From Carnobacterium_B sp040274945 (GTDB lineage: Bacteria; Bacillota; Bacilli; Lactobacillales; Carnobacteriaceae), in NCBI RefSeq assembly GCF_040274945.1, contig NZ_JBEMAR010000001.1, positions 310,001-374,000 of the forward strand: DNA of 64,000 nt, in the 5' to 3' direction. How positions within the stretch are numbered: the stretch's first letter is position 1; the number at the start of each line of letters is the position of its first letter. Positions 43,339 through 52,270 of this stretch are shown here, piece after piece. The notes beneath the pieces were generated by a model. It was not told the DNA's origin. It saw only the letters and a list, made by a program, of their open reading frames with translations, and did no database searches. Position numbers and translations under genes: made by a program.

Positions 43339-44069
43339 ATTGCGATCACCTCTAGATCTCCAACTAAAACGTTTGTGATGATCTTTAATGTTCTGGCTTG
43401 GTCTTCATAATGCTTACTATACATTTTAACGGATTCATTCTCCAAAATATACTGTTGTTCCTCAAATGCAATTTTTCCTTTAATAGCACTGTGTTCAATC
43501 ATGATACCAATACCATTTGGAACCAAAATACGTGTTTTTCCAAATCCTTTTCGAATAACAATATAACTTTCATTTTTGGGTAAAATAGTGTTTCCTAGAT
43601 CAATGATCGTGTCTCCCATAAAAATTGAAAAATTAATATCATCCCATTCATATATTGTGTTGCCGATTCTTTCATTTCCCAACCAATTTCGTTTAAGGCG
43701 TTTAGCATTCTTCGGCAAACTATCGGTTGTTTCAACAACTACAATGTCTTTTTCATTCCATGGAGCTTGCTGGAAATTAAAAGAGTCCATTTTCGAAAAT
43801 ACTTTCCCATAATTTAGATAAAGGAAGATAACAGCTACAATTAGCATATACCAAAAACCGGCTAACGACATTAATGCAAAAGCCGTTAAAAAGATTCCGA
43901 TAACTAAAGGCATTCTTCTTTTTCCTTTTTGTTGATTACGGCTTAAAAAAATCAACCAGCAGCCAGCAGCAAAGAGTCCTAATATAAATAGATTATGAAT
44001 CAGCTGGTATAAAGCTACTATCAATAAGAGTGATTCAATTAGTGAGAACCATTTCCAATTATTTTTCAT
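43335..44069 (-). CDS. liaF: LiaF-type membrane inhibitor
   Basis: A 244-residue protein with about four N-terminal helices and a soluble C-terminal beta domain (DDINFSIFMGDTIIDLGN, TRILVPNGIGI). LiaF proteins keep LiaS inactive without envelope stress. It opens the liaFSR operon. The leader (44070-44177) shows no clear promoter to me. Confidence 0.88.
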   Translation of the reverse strand: MKNNWKWFSLIESLLLIVALYQLIHNLFILGLFAAGCWLIFLSRNQQKGKRRMPLVIGIFLTAFALMSLAGFWYMLIVAVIFLYLNYGKVFSKMDSFNFQQAPWNEKDIVVVETTDSLPKNAKRLKRNWLGNERIGNTIYEWDDINFSIFMGDTIIDLGNTILPKNESYIVIRKGFGKTRILVPNGIGIMIEHSAIKGKIAFEEQQYILENESVKMYSKHYEDQARTLKIITNVLVGDLEVIAI

Positions 44070-44177
44070 ACCCTTTAAGTCTCCTTCGCTATGTTTCTTT
44101 TATCTAGTATACCGTTTTTAACTCACTATGTAATGTTCTTTAGCATGAACTCTAACTAAGACTAAAGACGTATATTC

Positions 44178-44220
44178 CAAAAAAAATAAAAGCTGCTCAA
44201 TGAGTAGCTTTTATTAAAAA
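44178..44220 (-). terminator. Terminator of greA
   Basis: AATAAAAGCT..CTC and GAG..AGCTTTTATT with a short loop, 11 bases after the greA stop, and a T run on the minus strand. Confidence 0.88.
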
Positions 44221-44230
44221 AAACATTAGA

Positions 44231-44704
44231 TTAACTAATTTTTACAATTCTAACGAACATATCTCCACCTGGAGTTCCAAAAGTAACTTCACTACCTACT
44301 TTTTTGCCCATTAAAGCTTTTGCAATAGGTGAGTCATTTGAAATCAATCCTTTGAAAGGATCAGCTTCTGCGCTACCAACAATTGTATATTCTTCTTCAT
44401 CACCATCTGGTAATTCAATAAATGTTACTTTTCTACCTAATGAAACTTCATCTGATGCGGTATTTGAGTTATCAATAATCTCAGAAAAACGCAACATATT
44501 TTCAATAGTTGTTACTCTTCCCTCAACAAAAGCTTGTTCATCTTTCGCTGATTCATACTCAGAGTTTTCAGATAAATCTCCAAAACTACGAGCGATCTTG
44601 ATTCTTTCTACAATATCTTTACGTTTAACCGTTTTAAGATATTCTAATTCTTCTTCTAACTTTTGTTTGCCATCTAATGTCATTGGATATACTTTTTCAA
44701 TCAT
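44231..44704 (-). CDS. greA: Transcription elongation factor GreA
   Basis: GreA rescues backtracked RNA polymerase by stimulating transcript cleavage. The 157 residues start with the coiled coil (YPMTLDGKQKLEEELEYLKT) holding the tip acidic residues in SEYESAKDEQA, and end with the FKBP-like domain (GSEVTFGTPGGDMFVRIVKI). AAAGGAG precedes the ATG. Two tandem hairpins lie in its leader. Confidence 0.96.
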   Translation of the reverse strand: MIEKVYPMTLDGKQKLEEELEYLKTVKRKDIVERIKIARSFGDLSENSEYESAKDEQAFVEGRVTTIENMLRFSEIIDNSNTASDEVSLGRKVTFIELPDGDEEEYTIVGSAEADPFKGLISNDSPIAKALMGKKVGSEVTFGTPGGDMFVRIVKIS

Positions 44705-44727
44705 TTAATGCGATCTCCTTTATTAGA

Positions 44728-44766
44728 ATCATCTCTGATTCTTGCTTTCACTATTTAGTTGAAAGC
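44728..44766 (-). promoter_or_regulatory. Tandem hairpins in the greA leader
   Basis: On the minus strand GCTTTCA..TGAAAGC (loop about 9) and then AGAATCA-GAGA-TGATTCT lie back to back, ending about 10 bases before the ribosome site. A TATAAT (minus, 44770-44775) lies just upstream, so these hairpins would be at the very 5' end of the mRNA. Confidence 0.5.
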
Positions 44767-44885
44767 GTAATTATATTTTCAATATTGACAAGATACCATG
44801 TAGAATTCTATTTGTAAACCAAAAATTCTAATTTCTTCGAACTTTTAATTCAACTATCATATTTTTTAAGAACCTACTTTGACTT

Positions 44886-45527
44886 TTAAATTTTAGACTC
44901 TTCAACTAATATACTTCTAATTTTTGTCGTCATCAAGTCTATCGCTACTTGGTTGGTTCCACCTTCTGGAATAATAATATCTGCGTATTTTTTTGAAGGT
45001 TCCACAAATTGATGATGCATCGGTTTCACGACAGTCAAGTACTGTTCGATTACTGAATTAAGTGTACGGCCTCGTTCTTCTATATCCCGTTTGATTCGGC
45101 GAATAATACGTATATCGTCATCTGTATCTACGTATACTTTTATATCCATTAATTTTCTTAATCTCGGGTCTTCCAAAATCAAGATTCCTTCAAGGATGAT
45201 AACCTCTTTAGGTTCTTGAATGATAATCTCTTTACTTCTAGTATGTGCAGCATAGTCATAGACTGGCTTTTCAATCGATTTGTAGTGAATCAAATCTTCT
45301 AAGTGCTGAATAAGTAAATCTGTATCAAACGCAAATGGGTGGTCATAATTTGTTTTTAAACGCTCTTCAAAGGATAAGTCATCTTGATTTTTATAATAAA
45401 AATCTTGTTCCAACATTAAAATGGAATGACCTGTAAACTGATTGTAGATTGCACGACTGACACTAGTTTTTCCGCTACCAGATCCTCCGGTTACTCCAAT
45501 CACTATTGGTCTCTTGTTGTTCGTCAT
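44886..45527 (-). CDS. udk: Uridine kinase
   Basis: It phosphorylates uridine and cytidine in pyrimidine salvage. The P-loop GGSGSGKTS is at residues about 14-22. The family segment YDYAAHTRSKE, IILEGILIL and the C-terminal IIPEGGTNQVAIDLM agree. Length 213 is normal. AGAGGAA precedes the ATG. It follows mltG with a perfect hairpin in the gap. Confidence 0.95.
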   Translation of the reverse strand: MTNNKRPIVIGVTGGSGSGKTSVSRAIYNQFTGHSILMLEQDFYYKNQDDLSFEERLKTNYDHPFAFDTDLLIQHLEDLIHYKSIEKPVYDYAAHTRSKEIIIQEPKEVIILEGILILEDPRLRKLMDIKVYVDTDDDIRIIRRIKRDIEERGRTLNSVIEQYLTVVKPMHHQFVEPSKKYADIIIPEGGTNQVAIDLMTTKIRSILVEESKI

Positions 45528-45548
45528 ACTTATTCCTCTTCCCTTATG

Positions 45549-45583
45549 AAAAGCATTGGATCAAGTGATCCAATGCTTTTTTT
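45549..45583. terminator. Perfect hairpin between mltG and udk
   Basis: AAAAGCATTGGATCA and TGATCCAATGCTTTT are perfectly inverted around AG. The long T run lies on the plus side; on the minus strand, the direction of both genes, only four T follow. It may thus be only a partial terminator for mltG. Confidence 0.6.
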
Positions 45584-45613
45584 AATTCTTTTTTTACAGT
45601 TCATTCAAGTTAA

Positions 45614-46765
45614 TCAATCAACATATTCAGCTTTATATTCTAAATGCTGTTCATATGTCTCAGCGTAGTAGATTTTTCCAGTTTCCATATCAGCTAAAAA
45701 GTACATATACTCTGATTCAGTTGGCTGTAAAGTTGCTTTTATAGCGTCTGCACTTGGACTGTTAACAGGTCCGGGACCAAATCCAGGGTGCACATATAAA
45801 TTATAGGGAGAATCTACTGAAACATCTTTATTTGATATATATTCCTTATGCTCATCTAATGCATACAAAACGGCAATATCCGTTTGTAGAGGCATATCGA
45901 TTGCTAAGCGGTTATAAAAAACACCAGCAATCTTTTTCCGGTCTTCTAACGTAAATCCTTCACGTTCGACTAGAGAAGCAATCGTTAAAATATCTTGTAC
46001 AGTTCTATTGGACTCTTTAATTTCAGGATAAAAACCTGTCATTTCTTCATCCATTCTACTAATCATGTTCTCAATCAGTTCTTCTAATGTCATGTCTTCC
46101 GGAAAATCATAGGTAGCAGGAAAAAGATATCCTTCTAATCGATACCGTGTATCCTCTGCTTCAAGAGCTGAAGTTAATAACTCAGGATATTTGGTTTGCA
46201 TATCCGTTACAAATGACTCATTTTGAATAGCCGTTAAAAAATTTTCTTTAGTATACTCTGAATTTTCAGCAATAGTATCTCCGATTTGATCAATCGAAGT
46301 ACCTTCTTTAACTAATATTTTTATTCCTTGATAACTTTCGGCTGTTCCGCCTTCTTGAAGTTGATCGATAATCGAATCAAGAGACATTGACGGAGAAAAG
46401 GCATAGTTTCCAGCTTGAAAGTCCGTTTCATTATTCATGCGGACATAGTAACTAAACACCATTGCACTTTTTATAATGCCATTATCTTGTAAAATTTGTG
46501 CGATATCTTTTGAACTCGAACCTGTAGGGATTTCTACCACTACTTCAGTTTTATTTTCTGTATCTAATGGTTCTAACGATGTCGTTACATACTGATAACC
46601 TATTAAACCAAAAAGAATCAACAAAATAATAAATGCTGCTAAAATGCTAAGTACAATTTTCTTAACCAATGATTTTTCTTTTTGTCTTTCACTTACATTA
46701 CCAGTTAAATCGGTTTTTACTTCTTTAGTATTTTTTGTTTGGTTGTTCTTATTTCGTTTTGACAA
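45614..46765 (-). CDS. mltG: Endolytic murein transglycosylase MltG
   Basis: A membrane-anchored lytic transglycosylase that cuts nascent peptidoglycan strands. A cytoplasmic Lys/Asn-rich tail leads to one membrane helix (residues about 33-55), then the YceG/MltG domain. The catalytic Glu is in TIASLVEREGF, and the C-terminal substrate motif is SPYNLYVHPGFGPGPVNSP. The start is TTG at 46763-46765, with AGGAGGG 7 bases upstream; no ATG nearby fits better. Length 383. Confidence 0.94.
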   Translation of the reverse strand: MSKRNKNNQTKNTKEVKTDLTGNVSERQKEKSLVKKIVLSILAAFIILLILFGLIGYQYVTTSLEPLDTENKTEVVVEIPTGSSSKDIAQILQDNGIIKSAMVFSYYVRMNNETDFQAGNYAFSPSMSLDSIIDQLQEGGTAESYQGIKILVKEGTSIDQIGDTIAENSEYTKENFLTAIQNESFVTDMQTKYPELLTSALEAEDTRYRLEGYLFPATYDFPEDMTLEELIENMISRMDEEMTGFYPEIKESNRTVQDILTIASLVEREGFTLEDRKKIAGVFYNRLAIDMPLQTDIAVLYALDEHKEYISNKDVSVDSPYNLYVHPGFGPGPVNSPSADAIKATLQPTESEYMYFLADMETGKIYYAETYEQHLEYKAEYVD

Positions 46766-46865
46766 AAAGTGACCCTCCTAAACTATAATAAGGTTTCCAT
46801 TGATTTTTCACTTTGGCTATGACACTAACTTGTATCATTATACATGATATCTTACTTTATGAGAA

Positions 46866-46905
46866 CAAAAAAAAGCTAACAAATCAAATTTGCCAGCTTT
46901 TTCAC
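46866..46905 (-). terminator. Terminator of the ireB-ruvX-DUF1292 operon
   Basis: AAAAAGCTG..CAAAT and ATTTG..TAGCTTTTT with a short loop and eight T on the minus strand, shortly after the DUF1292 stop. Confidence 0.8.
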
Positions 46906-46942
46906 ACATTTTACTCATAGTTGCATTAATAAAATTAACGAA

Positions 46943-47251
46943 TTATTCTTCTTCGTCTGCTAAGAATGTGTTTAAGACTTCTTCAATCATATCCCATTCT
47001 TCTTCAGTTTCAATTGGTTTTAATTCGCCTTGTTCTCCAGTTTCTGTTTCAATGAATGAGTAAACTTCAAGTTCAACTTCTTCTCCTTCACTTGCTCCAG
47101 CAGGATATACAAAAACGTAAGATTTGCCATAATCATCTGAGTCAAATGTAAATAAAATTTCGTATAATTGTTCGTTACCTTGTTCATCTACTAAGGTAAT
47201 ATGTTCATGATCGTGGTCATGTTCATGGTCGTGATCGTGGTCATGTGACAT
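46943..47251 (-). CDS. DUF1292 (YrzB-like) protein with a His/Asp-rich N-terminus
   Basis: A 102-residue acidic protein of the DUF1292 family, a standard companion of ruvX and ireB in Firmicutes with no known activity. The core (HITLVDEQGNEQLYEILFTF) is typical. The first 17 residues are an unusual DH/EH repeat with eight His, which should bind divalent metal. AAAGGAGTG precedes the ATG. It is the third gene of the ireB-ruvX-DUF1292 operon. Confidence 0.88.
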   Translation of the reverse strand: MSHDHDHDHEHDHDHEHITLVDEQGNEQLYEILFTFDSDDYGKSYVFVYPAGASEGEEVELEVYSFIETETGEQGELKPIETEEEWDMIEEVLNTFLADEEE

Positions 47252-47317
47252 TGGTCAACACTCCTTTAATTATGAGATAAGTTTCTTTTCTATTTTAGCG
47301 CACTATTGACTGAATTA

Positions 47318-47740
47318 CTAGTTTTGATTTTGATTCAAATAATTCTGCAAAATCATTACTGCCGCTAGCTTATCAATAACTTTTTTTCTTTTTGCTCTAG
47401 AAGTATTTCCTTCTTCAATCAACATTCTTTCAGCCTGAACAGTCGTTAAACGTTCATCCTGTAAAATTACTGGTAAATTAAAGGTTTCTTTAATTAATTC
47501 AGCATATCGAAGAGAAGCTTCTGCTCGAGGACCGATAGAATTATTCATATTCTTTGGCAAACCGATCACTACTTTTGTGACTTCATGAATCTTAATCAAT
47601 TCGCCAACACGCTCTATGCCATATTCTTCTTGTGCCTCATTAATTTTAATGATCTCAATTCCTTGTGCAGTCCAGCCGAATGGATCACTAACGGCTACAC
47701 CAACAGTTTTGGAACCGACATCTAATCCCATTGTTCTCAT
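47318..47740 (-). CDS. ruvX: Putative Holliday junction resolvase / pre-16S rRNA nuclease RuvX (YqgF)
   Basis: A 140-residue RNase H-fold nuclease. The catalytic Asp is in MRTMGLDVGSKTVGVAVSDP, followed by VVIGLPKNMNNSIGPRA and the QDERLTTVQAE motif. In bacteria YqgF trims the 16S rRNA 5' end and is also named a Holliday junction resolvase. Its ATG overlaps the ireB stop by one base (TAATG), so translation is coupled. Confidence 0.95.
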   Translation of the reverse strand: MRTMGLDVGSKTVGVAVSDPFGWTAQGIEIIKINEAQEEYGIERVGELIKIHEVTKVVIGLPKNMNNSIGPRAEASLRYAELIKETFNLPVILQDERLTTVQAERMLIEEGNTSRAKRKKVIDKLAAVMILQNYLNQNQN

Positions 47741-48006
47741 TAAGCTTTAGGTCCACTCTCTTTCAAATAGGTTTTAACAATCTCTTCAACGATTTCATCA
47801 CGTTCATGGCGTCTAATTAGATTTCGAGCATCATTGTGACGTGGAATATAAGCTGGATCTCCTGAAAGTAAATAGCCAACTATTTGGTTAATCGGATTGT
47901 ATCCCTTTTCTTCTAATGCATCATGTACTAATTTTAAAGTTTCTTTGACACTTTTTTCGCTGTTGTCACCAACGTTAAAACGTACTGTTTCATCTGTTGA
48001 ACTCAT
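47740..48006 (-). CDS. ireB: IreB family regulatory phosphoprotein (DUF965)
   Basis: An 88-residue protein of the IreB family. In enterococci IreB is phosphorylated by the PASTA kinase IreK and regulates cephalosporin resistance. The N-terminal MSSTDETVRFNVGDNSEK holds the Thr pair used as the phosphosite region, followed by the conserved YNPINQIVGYLLSGDPAYI. First gene of the operon after the alaS terminator. Confidence 0.93.
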   Translation of the reverse strand: MSSTDETVRFNVGDNSEKSVKETLKLVHDALEEKGYNPINQIVGYLLSGDPAYIPRHNDARNLIRRHERDEIVEEIVKTYLKESGPKA

Positions 48007-48120
48007 GGTCTACACCTCAATTTCTGTAACGTCTACTCTTATTTTACAAGAAAGCACTTCAAACTACAATGGTTATCAGAAAATGATTATCATAAAATTT
48101 GTTTATTTATTTTATAACCA

Positions 48121-48152
48121 AAAAGGAGTTGAAACTAAAGTCTCAACTCCTC
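48121..48152 (-). terminator. Terminator of alaS
   Basis: GGAGTTGA..AC and GT..TCAACTCC with a 4-base loop and five T on the minus strand, about 80 bases after the alaS stop. Confidence 0.85.
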
Positions 48153-48231
48153 TTAATAGTTAATTATTTATTCTAAAAATCATTCTGGATACCAGTTTCT
48201 TCATACCTTAGCATGCGTAACTTAAATAAAT

Positions 48232-50880
48232 TTAGTCTTTATCTTTAACCCATTCTACTACCTTAGCTAAAGCATCTGATAAACCTGCTGGATTCTTTCC
48301 ACCAGCTTGAGCCATATCCGGACGTCCACCACCGCCGCCGCCAACAAGTGGAGCGATTGTTTTGATTAAATCGCCTGCTTTAAAACCTTTTTTAATTGTT
48401 TCTGCATCAACAGCTGTTAACAAATTAACTTTTCCATCATTTGAAAAACCGAGTGCTAAAACATTAGATACAGCATTTTGTTTCCATTGATCAGCCAATT
48501 GACGGAGTTGATTCATATCTTTTACATCAACTTCTGCAGCTACGATCGTTACGCCATTCACTTCTTGGATATTTTTAAAAATATCGCCTGCTTGATCATT
48601 AGCTAATTTTGCTTGTAACGATTCATTTTCTTTTTGTGCTTCTTTTAATTCTGTTTGTAATTGTTGTACTTTAGTTTTCACATCTTGTGTTTGTTGAGCT
48701 TTTACTAAAGCAGCAACTTCAATTAGACGTTTTTGCTCTGTTTGCAATAATGTATAAGCTGCTTCGCTTGTTACAGCTTCAATTCTGCGAACACCAGCAC
48801 CTATTCCTGATTCAGAAACGATTTTGAAGATACCAATTTCGCTCGTATTGCTGACGTGAACACCACCACATAGCTCAATAGAATAGTTTCCAACATTAAC
48901 GACACGGACCAAATCGCCGTATTTTTCGCCAAATAATGCCATTGCTCCCATTTCTTTAGCACTAGCGATATCCGTTTCCACTGTAACTACAGAGATGGAT
49001 TCCCATATTTTTTCATTTACAATTTGCTCCATTTGATCTAATTCATCTCGTGTAACTTGACCAAAATGAGTAAAGTCAAAACGCAAATGATTTGGTGTAA
49101 CTAATGAACCAGCTTGGTTAGCGTGTTCACCCAAAATATCTTTTAAGGCTTGATGCAATAAATGAGTAGCCGTGTGGTTTCGAGTGATTTTATTTCTTAA
49201 GGATTTATCAACTTCTAATGCATAGGTTTCTCCCACAGTCAGAACTTCAAGCACTTCAACTATATGCAGTGGTTGTCCTGCTGGAGCTTTTTTAACCTCT
49301 ACCACTTTAGCTATAAGTTTACCAGTCATATCTTTGACAACACCCTTATCGGCAACTTGTCCACCCATTTCAGCATAAAATGGTGTTTGATCAAAAATTA
49401 AGCGGACACGTTCTCCAGGTTGTGCTGAAGTCACAAGCTCTTCATCAGTTGCAATCACTTCTAAAGTACCCGTTTCAGTTGTTTTATCGTACCCTACAAA
49501 GATACTGTCTTCTTTTAGATCAGAGAATAATTTTGTTTGGACGCCCATCGATTTCTCACCACTTCGAGCAGCACGTGCACGATCTCTTTGAGCAGTCATT
49601 TCTTTTTCGAATCCTTCATGATCTACGTTAAAACCTTCATCTTGTGCATATTCTTCGGTCAATTCAACCGGAAATCCATACGTATCATACAATTTGAAAA
49701 TATCAGATCCTGCGATGCTTGTTTCACCTTTTGCTTTTAATTCAGTGATTCGTTCATTTAAAATCGTTAAGCCATCATTAATGGTTTCGTGGAATCGCTC
49801 TTCTTCATTTTTGATCACTTTAACGATGAAATCTTCTTGTTCTAATATTTCAGGGTAAAAACTATCCATGATGCTTCCAACAATAGGAACTAATTTATAC
49901 ATAAATGCTTCATCAATACCTAATTTTTTTCCATGCATAACTGCTCGGCGTAATAAGCGACGTAATACATATCCGCGTCCTTCATTAGAGGGTAACGCAC
50001 CATCTCCGATAGCAAAGCTTACTGCACGGACGTGATCTGCAATTACTTTAAATGAAATATCGTCCGTTGGATTTTTACCGTACTTTTTAGTTTTGCTCAA
50101 GGTTTCTACTTTTTTAATAATTGGCATAAATAGATCTGTTTCAAAATTTGTTGGCGCATCTTGTAAAATGGAAACGACCCGCTCTAACCCCATACCTGTA
50201 TCAATGTTTTTATTTGGTAGCGGCTCATAGGTGCCATCTGGTTTATGATTGAATTCTGAGAATACTAAATTCCAAATTTCCAACCAACGTTCATTTTCGC
50301 CTCCTGGGTAGTTCTCAGGATCATTTTCAGCTAAATCATTGAAGGCTTCTCCTCGATCATAAAAGATTTCAGAGTCTGGACCGCTTGGACCAGCTCCAAT
50401 ATCCCAAAAATTATCAGCCACATCTACTATATGATCATCCGTTAATCCAATTTTTTCTTTCCAAATCTTTTTAGCTTCTGTATCTTCAGGGTACACCGTT
50501 ACATACAGTTTTTCAGGATCTAATCCCAACCATTTATCTTCTGTTAAAAACTCCCATGCCCATTCAATAGCTTCTTCTTTAAAGTATTCCCCTATTGAAA
50601 AATTTCCGAGCATTTCAAATAATGTATGGTGACGAGCTGTTTTCCCAACATTTTCGATATCATTTGTACGAATACTTTTTTGTGCATTTGTAATTCTTGG
50701 ATTTTCAGGTATCACTGAACCATCAAAATATTTCTTTAATGTTGCTACACCGGAATTGATCCACAATAACGTTGGGTCTTCAAAAGGAACGAGTGATGCA
50801 CTAGGTTCCACTTTGTGTCCTTTTGATTCAAAAAAGTCTAAAAATAATTGACGAACTTCATTGCTTGATAATTTTTTCAT
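48232..50880 (-). CDS. alaS: Alanyl-tRNA synthetase
   Basis: A class II synthetase of 882 residues charging tRNA-Ala. Catalytic core at the N-terminus (FFESKGHKVEPSASLVPFED), editing domain with the HxxxH zinc motif (NHTATHLLHQAL) and Cys-x3-His partner CGGVH, and a C-terminal coiled-coil plus DHHA1 domain (LVGGGGGGRPDMAQAGG). I chose the ATG at 50878-50880 with AAGGAAG 6 bases upstream; an upstream in-frame ATG lies inside the T-box leader and is wrong. Expression is controlled by the T-box directly upstream. Confidence 0.97.
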   Translation of the reverse strand: MKKLSSNEVRQLFLDFFESKGHKVEPSASLVPFEDPTLLWINSGVATLKKYFDGSVIPENPRITNAQKSIRTNDIENVGKTARHHTLFEMLGNFSIGEYFKEEAIEWAWEFLTEDKWLGLDPEKLYVTVYPEDTEAKKIWKEKIGLTDDHIVDVADNFWDIGAGPSGPDSEIFYDRGEAFNDLAENDPENYPGGENERWLEIWNLVFSEFNHKPDGTYEPLPNKNIDTGMGLERVVSILQDAPTNFETDLFMPIIKKVETLSKTKKYGKNPTDDISFKVIADHVRAVSFAIGDGALPSNEGRGYVLRRLLRRAVMHGKKLGIDEAFMYKLVPIVGSIMDSFYPEILEQEDFIVKVIKNEEERFHETINDGLTILNERITELKAKGETSIAGSDIFKLYDTYGFPVELTEEYAQDEGFNVDHEGFEKEMTAQRDRARAARSGEKSMGVQTKLFSDLKEDSIFVGYDKTTETGTLEVIATDEELVTSAQPGERVRLIFDQTPFYAEMGGQVADKGVVKDMTGKLIAKVVEVKKAPAGQPLHIVEVLEVLTVGETYALEVDKSLRNKITRNHTATHLLHQALKDILGEHANQAGSLVTPNHLRFDFTHFGQVTRDELDQMEQIVNEKIWESISVVTVETDIASAKEMGAMALFGEKYGDLVRVVNVGNYSIELCGGVHVSNTSEIGIFKIVSESGIGAGVRRIEAVTSEAAYTLLQTEQKRLIEVAALVKAQQTQDVKTKVQQLQTELKEAQKENESLQAKLANDQAGDIFKNIQEVNGVTIVAAEVDVKDMNQLRQLADQWKQNAVSNVLALGFSNDGKVNLLTAVDAETIKKGFKAGDLIKTIAPLVGGGGGGRPDMAQAGGKNPAGLSDALAKVVEWVKDKD

Positions 50881-50931
50881 CGTTTTCTTCCTTTCAAATT
50901 TAACTCGTGTATTTATAAAAGAGCACAAAAA

Positions 50932-51160
50932 AAGTCCAACAACAACATTGCCAGACAAGGACGAATGAATCGCGGTACCACCTTGTTTGCAATGAAGTCA
51001 TTTGACTGTTCATTACCTCTTAAGTCTCGATAACGCGAGAAACGATAGTATTTCTACTATTTTAATAAGGGAGCATTGATTTAATATTGTTAGTTTCCTT
51101 TCAGCCATGGAAAACTTTTCTTTAAACAAGTGATTAAATAAATTTATCCTTAGTACGCTT
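50932..51160 (-). promoter_or_regulatory. T-box riboswitch (alanine) upstream of alaS
   Basis: The minus strand carries the T-box core AAGGTGGTACCGCG (about 50970-50983). The terminator stem is CATTGC..ACAAGG with CCTTGT..GCAATG (50946-50994), followed by GGAC and seven T. The specifier is most likely GCT (alanine) at 51103-51105 in ATGGCTGAAAGG. Uncharged tRNA-Ala would bind and stabilise the antiterminator. Confidence 0.85.
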
Positions 51161-51163
51161 TAA

Positions 51164-51192
51164 AGTATAGGAGAAGATGCGCAACTTGTCAA
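51164..51192 (-). promoter_or_regulatory. Sigma-A promoter of alaS
   Basis: Minus strand TTGACA (51187-51192), 17-base spacer, TATACT (51164-51169). It is nearly consensus, placing the T-box transcript start around 51157. Confidence 0.85.
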
Positions 51193-51223
51193 TAAATAAA
51201 AGTATCTTTTTCACTAAATCCCT

Positions 51224-52099
51224 TTAGATAATAGGCTTTTCCTTAGCTAGAGTAAACCCACGTCCCCAAACTTCACTCGCACTCATTACCACTACAAAGG
51301 CATTTTCGTCTACATCTAAAACAGCGTCTTTTAAGAACGTAAATTCTTGTTCAGCCACAACACACATTAGCATTTGTTTATCTGAATTGCCATATCCGCC
51401 TTTAATACCCCAGTTCGTCACTCCACGATTAACCGTATTAAAGATTGCTTGTTTTACTTCTGATGGGTATTCAGAAATGATCATGACAGTCTTAGAATGA
51501 TTAAACCCAACTTGTACAACGTCGATAGTACGACTAATAACAAATAGCGAGATAATGGAATACATGACAACTTCACCATCAAAAACAAGTAGGGCACATA
51601 CAATCACTAATCCATCAATTAACGCAACACTCATACCTAAAGGCAATTTTATGTACTCATGAATCACTTGTGCGATAATACTTGTCCCACCGGTTGATGC
51701 TTTTGCTCTAAATACAATACCTAAACCAATACCAGTTAAAATACCTCCAAATAAAGCTGCTAATAAAGGTGTATCCGTCCATGGTTTGATAAAGTCTAGC
51801 ATTCCAATGAATGCAGGTAATATTAAACTTCCTAAAATAGTTTTATATCCTGCTTCTTTTCCTAAAAATATAAAACAAATCAACAATAAGGGTATATTGA
51901 AAGCTAACTGTACGATTGAAGGATCCCAGCTAAATACGCTTTTCGTAATTGTACTGACCCCACTGATACCGCCCGAAATAATTAAATTTGGCAGTAAGAA
52001 TGTATTAAATGATAAGGCTGCAATAAACGAACCCACCACAATGTAAAGAATGTCAATTACTCCTAGTGTATATTTGTTTGATAATAGTTTTTTCTTCAT
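51224..52099 (-). CDS. YitT-family membrane protein (DUF161 + DUF2179)
   Basis: A 291-residue protein with five or six membrane helices (ILYIVVGSFIAALSFNTFLLP, the conserved GGISGVSTI) and a C-terminal soluble DUF2179 domain (EVKQAIFNTVNRGVTNWG). The YitT family is common in Firmicutes with several paralogs per genome and no agreed transport substrate. It lies alone, upstream of the alaS promoter. Confidence 0.85.
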   Translation of the reverse strand: MKKKLLSNKYTLGVIDILYIVVGSFIAALSFNTFLLPNLIISGGISGVSTITKSVFSWDPSIVQLAFNIPLLLICFIFLGKEAGYKTILGSLILPAFIGMLDFIKPWTDTPLLAALFGGILTGIGLGIVFRAKASTGGTSIIAQVIHEYIKLPLGMSVALIDGLVIVCALLVFDGEVVMYSIISLFVISRTIDVVQVGFNHSKTVMIISEYPSEVKQAIFNTVNRGVTNWGIKGGYGNSDKQMLMCVVAEQEFTFLKDAVLDVDENAFVVVMSASEVWGRGFTLAKEKPII

Positions 52100-52270
52100 A
52101 TTTGTCCATCCTTCCTAAACGTGAAACAAAATCCTTGTTTATTCTAACACTTTCAATTAGTTTGTAACTGTTTTTTTTTGATTTTCTCATAAATTTACTT
52201 CGAATTTAATTTTTATTTGTTTTATAATGTAAAGTGGCGCAATTATAAAAGCAAGTCAAAAGGAGTACTC

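Noticed and set aside
47201..47245. Short tandem repeat in the DUF1292 gene
   Set aside because: It is the coding sequence of the DH/EH repeat, not a separate DNA element.
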